The notes under the pieces: generated by a model
The model's database searches: none
What the model saw: the letters and a program-made list of their open reading frames with translations, nothing else
What the model was told of the DNA's origin: nothing
Shown here: piece after piece, positions 11,010-20,287 of the stretch
How the letters are laid out: the number at the start of each line of letters is the position of its first letter
How positions within the stretch are numbered: the first letter of the stretch is position 1
DNA from: Angiostrongylus vasorum
Taxonomy: Eukaryota > Nematoda > Chromadorea > Rhabditida > Metastrongylidae
Direction: 5' to 3'
Length of the DNA stretch: 64,000 nt
NCBI GenBank assembly: GCA_018806985.1
Contig: JADANN010000462.1
Location: 1,851,501-1,915,500 of the forward strand
Position numbers and translations under genes: made by a program

Positions 11010-11700
11010 TACATCAACTGCTGATATTGGTAAGTAATCAAGAAATGCAATACAAAGGATGGCAAGGTGGGGTAACGGAACTACGTGGGAGTTGAGATGA
11101 TCGGCTCCCCAGATCAATCCCGCTAACGGGTGATTGCTGATGGCAAAAGATCGATAGACCGCATGGTGTGGTGGTGAACGCGTTACTCCCCGGAAAAGAC
11201 AATAACGCGTTCGTTCCCCACCGGAGACACCTGTGGTCCGGAACCTTTCGAATATCTCAGCATCACTGAAGTTATATTTCGTAATATATACTCTGCCATT
11301 AAAAAGAATAGGCAGTAAATAATGACTTAAAATTGTGATTATAATTACAGCCTCAGCATAACTGGGTTCGTTGTCGATTTGGGCCCCCCAGATCAATCCC
11401 GCTAACGGGTGATTGCTGATGGCAAAAAAATCGATAGAACTAGCTGAGAGACAGGCGAAACGAAGGACCCGCAAGGTGTAGTGGCGAACGCGTCACTCCC
11501 CGGAAAAGACAATAACGCGTTCGTTCCCCACCGGAGACACCTACGGTCCGGAGTTTTGCAAATATCTCAGCATCATTGAAGTTATATTTCGCAATATATA
11601 CCCTGCCATTAAAAAGAGTAGGCAGTAAATGATGATAGGTTAAAATTGTGACTATAACTTAGGCAGTAAATGATGATAGGTTAAAATTGTGACTATAACT
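11010..11700 (+). mobile_element. SINE-B head-to-tail dimer
   Basis: Two units about 310 bp apart. Each has AGATCAATCCCGCTAACGGG, then a tRNA-like block (GGTGTAGTGG or GGTGTGGTGG, and CGCGTTCGTTCCCCACCGG), then CAGCATCATTGAAG or CAGCATCACTGAAG, and GGCAGTAAAT. The units are very similar to each other, so the duplication is recent compared with other copies. The long minus-strand frame across it (177 codons) is a by-product of the repeat. Confidence 0.75.
11619..11700 (+). repeat. 41-bp perfect tandem duplication of the SINE-B tail
   Basis: TAGGCAGTAAATGATGATAG followed by GTTAAAATTGTGACTATAAC occurs twice in direct succession (11619-11659 and 11660-11700). It is the 3' end of the second SINE-B unit. 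Confidence 0.9.
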
Positions 11701-11737
11701 ATTGTTTAAATCAATCCTCGTTAATATAACGTGTGCA

Positions 11738-11935
11738 GCGTTATGGTTAGATGAGGTGCCCTGCAATACTTACGTGGTCGTTGGTTTGATCCAGCATCAC
11801 GGCTCACTGTCTTTCCATCCCTCCAAAGGCGACAGAGGGTGTTTGCTGCCTTGGATGATTGCTGATAGCAGTGATAGAGTAAAAAACATGGCTAAGAGAA
11901 AAGTAAGACAACAACCTCGTGGTTGTATTTCACAT
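11738..11935 (+). mobile_element. SINE-A head joined to a SINE-B piece
   Basis: The first 95 bp are SINE-A head: GAGGTGCCCTGCAATAC, B-box-like GTTGGTTTGATCCAGC and TTTCCATCCCTCC. The next part is SINE-B-like (GATGATTGCTGATAGCA, GGTTGTATTTCACATG). It is either two nested insertions or a chimaeric retroposon. Confidence 0.5.
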
Positions 11936-12124
11936 GGGATTTAGAATAAAGGCTGCTCAAGACAGGACCTTGTAAAGCAATTATCGATAATGATTTCCTT
12001 CAAAAGTTGCAACCCTATCGTCTATTTCTTCCAACCGATTCCCAGATTTTAAGCACCAATTTCAACGAAGTTCAAAAAATTTTTCGCAACAGCCTAAACT
12101 CAATCTTTTCTCGCTGTGGGAGTG

Positions 12125-13841
12125 ATGAATTCTCTACGAATGGTCTCAATTTCTTTTCTGACCCTATTAGGTCAGGTTAGTGGGAGTCAAGAAAGTGACA
12201 AAATTTGATCCAATGCATCTCCAGTAAACATAACTCGCATCCTATAATAATCGTTAAGAAGTCGGGTTCGAGATCAAAATTTATTTGTTTAAAATAAAAA
12301 ATGCATCAAATATGTGATCACTTGAGCTGACGCAGTTGCAGAAATGTCAGCACAAACCTAAGACAACCAGAACATGTTCTTTGAGTGAGACTTTGCAGAG
12401 AGCAGTGAGGCAAAGCATGAGGTCGAGCGACTCTGATGAAGATGATTACTACCAATACTTACTATGGAAAAAAGTACAGACGCGAAAAAATTAAAGCGAC
12501 GTAGATCTGGGAGCATGTAGTACGCATATCTTCCTATTCCTAAACATCTTTCATATTGATCGTCAAAGTATGAACCAAGTGCACCAATTCCAGCGATACT
12601 TCATCAGAGTTCACACGGTATCATCAGCGCTACAGCAGAACATATCCGCAGTACTATACATCACCATACTACAGTTACAGGTACTTGGTTACTTAAATAC
12701 TCAGATGATTATAGTTCACATGCAGATGGTAGCACTTTCATTTATTTCGTTGCCCTGAAACTGTCATCATTGGAATTAGTCGCATTCCCTTTCTGCGGTG
12801 AATTCGGCTGCGTTTTTTAGATCTAAAAGTTGATTCTGAATGTTAATGCAGGTAACCTTTGCGTGCAATGACTGTAGGTTCTTTGGCTGTCTTTTAAATT
12901 TTGGTTCGACTGGCCAACTTTTTTTGAGATCTCTCACAACGTCGTTTTGTTCATCTCGAAATCCACTATGATGCTCTTCTCGTTCGCGTTTGTTCTTTCT
13001 TCTCATTGTATGATCGATGCATAGTTTTACTAGCTAGACTGCGAAAACAGACTTACCTTCGAGTGCGCCGGTTCATCCACGGACGAGACGCTACACTAGT
13101 CTGGTACTCAACTGGTCTTGTACTCAAGTTCCTCGATGTTCGGTTACTGGCTAAGGAGTTAAACTATGTTTAGCAACAACGTATAATTTCGCAAAATCAG
13201 TCGTTTGTTCAGTGCTGATTAATCAGTGGATACTACCGAACCCTATACATCATCACTTCCTGTGGCTAAAGGCGGTCAATTTAGACGGAGTTTGGGCTTC
13301 TTCTGAAAAATACGTTGCCTTTTCAACTGATTGTGGATACTACACATGGAATAAATCTTGGCGATCCACCTAGAGCAAACTTCCGTCATAAATTGATAGC
13401 TCCATCGCTCTACGATTATTTACAAACCAAACAATGCAACTGCAATTTTTGGATTCTCGATCCACAGCTTAGTGTCAGTCCGGAACAAGCCAGCATTCCA
13501 AGTTCTTGCTATGGCTGTCCTATAGCCAGATGTGTCTACACTACTTCATTTCAAAAACTTCAAGTTTCATCTGTTCTTTTTACCATACCACCTATCAAAA
13601 TTACCAGCAATGAAAAAAAAGAAGACGTATTAGAAACAAATAATATTCCAGCTATCCCAGTTACGGATACGCTTCTCCATACCAATACAATGGAGGCTAT
13701 GGTGGCTATAACGGAGGATTTGGTTATAACGGTGGTTACGGTGGTGGCTTGTTCAGTATCGGTGGAGGTAGACAGTTTGGTATCTCCACACCAATTGGAG
13801 GATTTGGATATAGTAGTGGATTTGGAATCGGCATAGGTTAA
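12125..13841 (+). CDS. Secreted Tyr/Gly-rich protein (4-exon model)
   Basis: Proposed exons: 12125-12175, 12399-12473, 12594-12680, 13652-13841. Exon 1 encodes MNSLRMVSISFLTLLGQ, a good signal-peptide start, and ends at a GTTAGT donor. Exon 2 (acceptor TTTGCAG) is acidic and Tyr-rich (SDSDEDDYYQYLLW). Exons 3 and 4 both follow ATTCCAG acceptors and join in phase to give PQYYTSPYYSYSYPSYGY, then GGYGGYNGGFGYNGGYGGG and a TAA at 13841. A canonical AATAAA lies near 14118. Worm Gly/Tyr-rich secreted peptides of the nlp/caenacin type and cuticle glycine-rich proteins look like this, but I cannot assign an ortholog. The exon 2 to exon 3 phase does not fit by two bases, so an exon or a base may be missing. 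The exon 3-4 pair is the surest part. Confidence 0.5.
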
Positions 13842-14538
13842 TTCCGTTATTAAACGCTTATGATATCAATGAGACCTTGGGATGTAGATACTTCGCAGCT
13901 ACTACTTCTACTTCCTCAGACACATATTTTATCCAGGAATGCAACAATTTTTCTTTTATTCTGTATCCGTTTATGCGTATTCATCCTATTTGTATTACAT
14001 TTACTGGCCCAAACTGACCAAAGTATGGCAATGTTGTACAGAAGTTTGTTGGAGACTACGACATTGCTGCCACACGTCTTTTTCTATCATCAATTTTTCT
14101 TTCGGTGATGAAGTATTAAATAAAGTCATTACTTAAAAAAAGCAAAAACGATGTCTACAACAAACTGTGATTATAGTCAGAACTGATATAGAAAACATTT
14201 GTGTACGACTCTGGAATTTTGTGAATCCAATAATCAGTATTGATCTGTCTGATGGCCTTACAAATCCTCGCGTAAGATAAATGCCAATTAGTTGAGACCT
14301 ATCAAATAATTTGAAATTGGAAATTGGAGTTAGTCCATATCATAAACCGTGAGTGTTACAACGACGTTTTTAAATTTCCCAATGGAAAGTACACGTTAAG
14401 ATTTTATAGTAAAAACCTACCTCTACACTGACCGGATAATGCCATTTTCTATAACCTTAAAAAGACCAACACATAAGAATGGTCGGCGCAGGATTAAGAC
14501 CTGCACCTTTAAAGTATTATATTTCAGCTCTGAATAAA
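13842..14538. other. 3' flank of the Tyr/Gly-rich gene; no other gene seen
   Basis: It contains a possible polyadenylation signal (AATAAA near 14118) and otherwise AT-rich sequence with short overlapping frames. Confidence 0.4.
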
Positions 14539-14539
14539 G

Positions 14540-15060
14540 TCTAGCATTGAAGTAAAACAATCACAGTCTGCACATTTTCGTGAATGAGGAAAACTTCACT
14601 ACTGTGGTTATATAAAACTCCGGAGTTCTGGAGGCCATGAAGTCGCTGAAATGTCGGCCTCGATCGTTGCATTTTTCGGAAGATATCGAAATGCTTGAAT
14701 AAATGGTACTCGGAAGGTGACAAGTCTGGCAATTATGGTAGATGAAGTAGAGTTTCGTTGCCTAACTCGTCCAACTTTTGCAGCGTCAAGAGTGCGAAAT
14801 TTTGTCATACCGGAACAGTTCAGATGCTTATGCTGTCCTTCTGCAAGTTTTCAAGGAATTCTGTGTGTATTTGCTTCCACCAAATTCTTCGATCCATCAT
14901 TCTTAGTAGCAGAACGCCCGCGACTCCTCACTTTCAACTTCTTCGCCACGATGAAACTTTTTCAAACCAACGTACTGCGCAATTGTTCATAATTCCTCGA
15001 CGCCATATCCCAGTAATGTTCCGAGCCGTTTTGGCTGCACTACGTCCGTTCCCAAATTCG
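14540..15060 (-). pseudogene. Mariner-type transposase, internally deleted
   Basis: The minus strand shows an N-terminal piece containing NCAVRWFEKVSS, then RSRGRSATKNDGSKNLVEAN (compare the mariner QRWFEKFRSGD ... GRP ... LVEADP region). This runs straight on to LLTLQKLDELGNETLLH and LPDLSPSEYHLFKHF, which corresponds to the block around the last catalytic Asp (PHPPYSPDLAPSDYHLF in typical mariners). The middle third, with the first two catalytic Asp residues, is missing, and frames shift more than once. It is an old non-autonomous relic. Terminal inverted repeats were not resolved. Confidence 0.7.
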
Positions 15061-15248
15061 TAGAGGTAGGTTTGGCTAGAATGCTACTTTAAAAAACCTA
15101 ACTTCTACCCAGTAAAATTCGCTAAAATCGGTAATAGTAGTACATCGTTCGGAAAGAACTTATTGCTAAGACATACACAAGAAAAAAGAAAATTACAGAC
15201 CCCATCAATGTAATTAAGGAAAAAATACATATTTCCGAAACACCCATA

Positions 15249-15258
15249 CTATATATGC

Positions 15259-15330
<72 letters not shown>
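15249..15330. repeat. (TA)n microsatellite next to SINE-A head
   Basis: About 80 bp of TA, ending roughly 10 bp before a SINE-A head. The YIYIY frames on both strands are artefacts. Confidence 0.95.
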
Positions 15331-15334
15331 ACAT

Positions 15335-15550
15335 ATGTGTATGCAGTGGTCAGGCGTGCTCTGCAATGCACACGCGGTCGACTGTTCGATCTCGTGTCCC
15401 GGTCCCACCAAGCCTTCCATATCTACACAGTCGGCAAATTGCTACCAGACTTATTCGGGAGAATAGCAGCACTGACTTCATATATAGGGCGGTCGCCAAT
15501 CATTTTTTAGGGTAGATATGCATTCGACCACCTATTAATCTTTACCCTTT
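15335..15550 (+). mobile_element. SINE-A, diverged copy
   Basis: Head with GCAGTGGTCAGGCGTGCTCT and GTTCGATCTCGTGTCC, then CACCAAGCCTTCCAT, CAAATTGCTACCAGACTT and a shortened 3' end (ATGCATTCGACCACC). It lies immediately 3' of a TA repeat. Confidence 0.75.
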
Positions 15551-15763
15551 TTATATACACAAATCATATATACAAGCATATTTTAAAGGATAAAAAATAA
15601 GCACAAATTTTTACACACATATTTTACATATATAAATTTTTTACATATTTTCTTACATGCGCAAACTATTTTATTATTCGACAAATTACTAACGTTGAAA
15701 TAGACATGGGATCTAAAAAGACCTTTTCATGCAAGTACTATTGTGGACGCCGTTAACAAAATC

Positions 15764-16367
15764 TTAAGATCCTGTTTCTTCTTCCTTCTTCTCATATTTC
15801 AAGAAGGAAGGGCAATCAATGAGGATACCAAGAGCAGTTTCCGCCGTATGACTGTCCAGCATATCTTTAAGAGAGATTCTGCAAATAATTTAAAAAATTT
15901 ATGTTGTGCTTTACGTAGTCGTTAACAACAGAGAACTTTTATATCTAACCTGTCCTGGATCTTTGGATTCACCATGTCAAAAATTTCATCCACGATATCG
16001 TCAGCAACACAATCCGACCCTCCCTCCAACAATGACAAATTCGTCAACATGCTTTCTGCCTGCAAACGGCGCCACTAACAAAAGCACCATCTAGTTTAAT
16101 ACTACAAAGACTGTAAGCGCTAAGTACAGAGATACCACTGCTTTAATTAGTCCGTCTGATCTCATTTCTTGGGATGAGATCGACTGCATGAAATCATTTC
16201 GTAGCAATCGCGGTGAAAAAAACAGCAGTAAAAAAGCTAGCAGTCAAGCAGTCAGAAATGAATTTTGGCGTTGAACTTTTATGTTTCCTATTTCGTAATC
16301 TAGTCAATGCTGCTCTACATTCTTATGAAATTTTTCTCTTTTTAATAGCAATTGTATATATTATAAT

Positions 16368-16445
<78 letters not shown>

Positions 16446-18055
16446 TGCATGCGTGAATGTGCGTATATACACGTACAGGTATACACATGTGTATATGTAC
16501 ACGTATATATACATATATGTATAAAAAAAATAAATAGTGAAAGTACCATCAACTTGATTTCGTAACGATCCAGATAGCCGTCATCCCTGAGGTCAAGGAC
16601 ACCGAACAACCACTTTATAGACGCTGGCTGATTTCTCGTTCGGAAAGCAATATCAAGCTCCACAAATCCACGGAAATCCATCTCTTGACATGACCTTTCG
16701 CCATATAATGTCTGCGTAGCAAAGACTCGCTCTAGGAACAGAGGCGTAAGAGCGCCGTCTCGTATACTACGGCATTCCTCGAGGGAGACCATTCCAGACC
16801 AGCTTTTATCGCAGTGACGAAATTGCTGAAGGACTCGCCAGAAATTGTTCAGTGAGCACCACGAAGTCACAGCATTCCCCTGGTACTCTTCATCACACCG
16901 TTTCTGATCAACGAGAATTTCAAAAAGATCGTCCAGTAATATAGTGAACGTGAGATCCTGTATTAACACATTTCCTGTCCTTTGTGGATCTAGATGAAAG
17001 AAAACGCAGCGCTCGACGAAAACGGCGTAGTAGAACGGATAGTCTTTCATCCCTTCTTCCCATACAATTTTGTTAGAGATCTCGGTCATCAAAAAGTCAA
17101 TGAATTCATTTGAAGTAATATACTCGATGGATTTGGCCACACTTTGTAGAAGGAGACGTTGTCGTAACCGTCGGCAACATGTATGAAGAAAGTCTATTAG
17201 TATTTGAGATGAAATACATCCATCTTGATTATTACTATGCATCACCAATTTGTTAATTACAGCGGAGCTAAAACATTCGCGAACCGCCCGCGGTGACTGA
17301 GATAGAAATTGGTATAATTTTTCTATTGTAACGCGACTCTCCTTGGCAGTTCCATTCGTTTCCCGTTGTAACTGATACGAGAAAGCCAGGATCTCCTGCT
17401 CCGTGATTGACTGTACGTACTCTTTATCAATGGCTCTTTGTTTTGCTGCTTCGTACACTTCTTCGCACATACCCATAGGATTCCCCTCAAGAGTTGGAGA
17501 TAAACATTTTGACGAGTTCTCACTCTCCTCTTGCAGAATTTGCTTCAAACAAACAGTATTCGATCCCTCTGAAAGAGACGACGATGGGACCTTTAATTCG
17601 TCCGCGACACTGAAACTCATTGGAAAGTTCATTCAAGCAAACATCACTACAGTAGATAAATGTGCAAACCCGATCAATGAAAGGAAAACTCACGTATCCA
17701 AGCTTGGTGTGACAGACACTGACATAGCGAAGGCAGCTACAAAATAGGGTTGGGATTTCACGACGTGAAAAAGCAATCAAACAAAAATCTAAATTTATTA
17801 GCATAACGGCAAGGAAAACCAATTATTACAGCAGAAACAAATGCGATAAAGCTTTATTCGCTCCCAAAAATTTACATCAGAAAGTATTATAATAGAAAAG
17901 TACCATTCCTCGGAAATAGGGCAGTATTGAACTACATGCATCTTTTTGGCATCAAACCAATCAAGTGATGTCTGACCAAATACTTGTCGCTTCATTATCG
18001 GAATACTCAGAGGAAGGACATTCAGAGCTTGAGATCAACGTAGCAGGATTCTCCT
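15764..18055 (-). CDS. PP2A B''-type regulatory subunit (PPP2R3C/RSA-1-like)
   Basis: Exons in gene order: 18055-17984, 17736-17694, 17609-16547, 16059-15950, 15878-15764 (stop). All junctions are GT-AG and in phase. The long third exon contains [26 protein letters not shown], an EF-hand-like [36 protein letters not shown] and [20 protein letters not shown]. Exon 4 gives [14 protein letters not shown] and exon 5 [20 protein letters not shown]. These match, in order, human PPP2R3C and the worm spindle-assembly regulator RSA-1, which direct the PP2A catalytic core to substrates such as centrosomal proteins. The first two exons are acidic/Ser-rich, and the start codon is probably further upstream than 18055. 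An ATG at 17632 lies in the intron before exon 3 and is unlikely to be the true start. The third intron holds a (TA)n tract. Confidence 0.82.
16365..16515. repeat. (TA)n / TA-TG-CA microsatellite in an intron
   Basis: About 150 bp. Pure TA runs are followed by an imperfect part with TGCATGCG, ACACGTACAGG and ACACATGTGTATATG. It lies in the last-but-one intron of the PP2A subunit gene, ending about 30 bp before the 3' exon edge at 16547. Confidence 0.9.
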
Positions 18056-18109
18056 CTAAAACAATACGAAGGATGTTAAAAGGAAATGGAGCAAAAATAT
18101 ACGTTAAAC

Positions 18110-18420
18110 CCATTTGAAACAATAACGGTATAACATCCCAACGGTTTACCACCTCATCGTGGTTGGAAGGAATTCCTACTGTTGTATTGCGATGCACAGC
18201 GGTTATTTTACCACCTCAGCAAGGCGTCCCAAGCTGAGAAGGAGTCTGACGTTCACATGCGGAAGCCCAGGTAAGAGTCAACCAATACCAGGATCCACCA
18301 GTCCTGGTATCAAACTAACCGCATGATGGCAAATCTCCCTCTGATCCAAGACTGCGGCGACTAACGTGGGGAAGACTTTGGCCAAGATGACCTCGGGAAT
18401 CTAGGGGTCAATACTATTTT
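18110..18420 (+). mobile_element. Family C retroposon, 3'-truncated
   Basis: It begins with sequence matching the family C 5' part (on the complement CCAACCACGATGAGGTGG), then ACCAATACCAGGATCCACCA and CCTGGTATCAAACTAACCGC, and stops around GAATCTAGGGG. The shared 3' tail is missing. Confidence 0.6.
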
Positions 18421-19050
18421 CTTAGACAAATAAGCTAAGAAGAAGGTGACAAGAACAATATTCGACTAAGGTCTCGAAATCTTTCTTCTTCTCAGAGCCG
18501 GAATGATCAAAGTCGATGTTTCACACTTGGTCGTCACCGCGATGTGGGCCTTGCTTTTGGTGTCGCTTCGAATCTTCTTGATCATTAATAGCTACATGAT
18601 ACCTGCTGGTGCAGGATGGATTACCCGTTGAAAAAAACAGATTATTACCAACGGATAGTAATATCAACAACCGTCCTGTATATAAGAGCATCGCCGGATG
18701 TGGTTGTTTCATTCGAGTGAAGAACATTCGACTCGATACGACAACGAAGACATCACATCAAGAGCACAAACTATTATACTATCCGCTCGGCACTGGAAGA
18801 TGAAGGCGTAGAAATGTTAACCGAACAAAGCTTATTTCACCAACTGTGTTAGTCGATTAGTGGCGCATCCTTTAACCAGTACGAGCCACAATTCATCGCG
18901 ATTCATCGCTTAGGCAATTGAAAACTATGCACTGTCCTGAGCCCCCCTCGTTTCGATTAAACCATGCAGTTATTGTATATGATAACAATATATTGCCTCA
19001 GTAAACCGGGTTCTCGTGAATTACTCATGGAAAGAAATAATTGCGTGCAC
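18421..19050. other. Spacer between Ku80 3' end and PP2A subunit gene
   Basis: No exon was recognised here. The two genes lie on the same strand, and the 5' exons of the PP2A subunit gene could extend into this stretch. Confidence 0.4.
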
Positions 19051-19053
19051 GAA

Positions 19054-20241
19054 TTAAACAATACGAAACCGAATAAAAAGTGAATTTAGTATTAAGTAGT
19101 AAAAAGTACTTGATGAACAGAAGCGCGCCCATTCTGGCCAACGATTCTTCGAGCTCAGCAACCACTCGTTGAACTCCGCATGTCTACCAAACTCAATGGC
19201 TAGACTTCGAAGAGACAGAAGACGAGCCAGTGCGATTCCATATAGTAGATCAGATTCCTCGTCCTCTGCACCCGTCAGCACCGAGACTTCATCGAGCAGT
19301 GATGCTATATGGAAATCAAAATTGTCGCTAAGGCGTATACGTGCGCGATCGATAAATCGGATTTGAGGCTGCTGTTAAGAAAAGGAAAAATAATAAATAA
19401 GAAAATAATAAAATGGGGAAAAAATAAAATAAAAAACATTATTTAAGCCTCCTTAGGAAGAAAAGGTTCAAAAACGTCCTGCCTGGTAAGCTACACAAAT
19501 TCTTACTTTTACTTTTACTTTAGATTCCTCTTCAGCTGCTTCCAATTCAGCCAGCCATTCCGATATATTTTCTTGGCGAATTTCCTGTTTTGGTCGCTTA
19601 GCTTTTACTACTTCTTGCAGATTGAAACCATTTTCATCAGCACTTAATGCGTTCAGAACATGTCTAAACTAAAATACTAAGGAAGAGAGAAGCAGTTCAC
19701 TTTGTCAGGCATTGCTGTCTTATTCTAATACGAAGTGCGATTGTTTGCATGGGTTACTTCGCACTTTCCAGCAACTCCGAACATGGCTCAAGACCTCGCT
19801 TGAGAAATGCCGATGGAGATACGAGCTCACATATTTTCGAATCGTCTCCCTAAACATGAAACCTGAGATATAAGCAGACTACGATTTGTTGTGAAATCGA
19901 CGCTATTTGTAACGAACCAGTACCGATTTTAGTATTCAATGCTTTCAATTTCAAAGCCGTGCACTGTCGTTGAAAGAATGGATTCAAAACACACTCAGGG
20001 TCCAGCAAACTAAGAGTGGTAAGTAATTAGGCAGATGATATAACACAAACACTATGAAGAAGAATGATCATATTGCCGAATTTAGTTTTGTTCCCACCAA
20101 TTTTCAAAAATAAGATAGAACATACCCATTCTCAGTACTGAACTGCATGACATCGATGAGTTCATCAACAAGATTCGCTTGCTGGTCTGTAATTATATAT
20201 CTAAATTTATCTTGCAATTATATATGTATATATATATATAT

Positions 20242-20287
<46 letters not shown>

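Noticed and set aside
10941..11474. 177-codon minus-strand frame
   Set aside because: It crosses two SINE-B units and repeats its own sequence (FAISNHPLAGLIWGA twice), so it is a by-product of the tandem repeat.
13315..13836. 173-codon frame over the Tyr/Gly-rich exon
   Set aside because: The Gly/Tyr-rich reading one frame over has the right splice acceptor and stop. This frame gives a valine-rich shadow.
16323..16524. YIYIYI-rich open frames on both strands at the TA repeats
   Set aside because: They are translations of (TA)n microsatellites, not genes. The same applies at 5.7, 15.3, 20.2 and 56.9 kb.
17609..17632. ATG at 17632 as the start of the PP2A subunit
   Set aside because: An in-frame stop precedes it, and a TTTCAG acceptor at 17609 joins in phase with two upstream exons, which makes this stretch intron.
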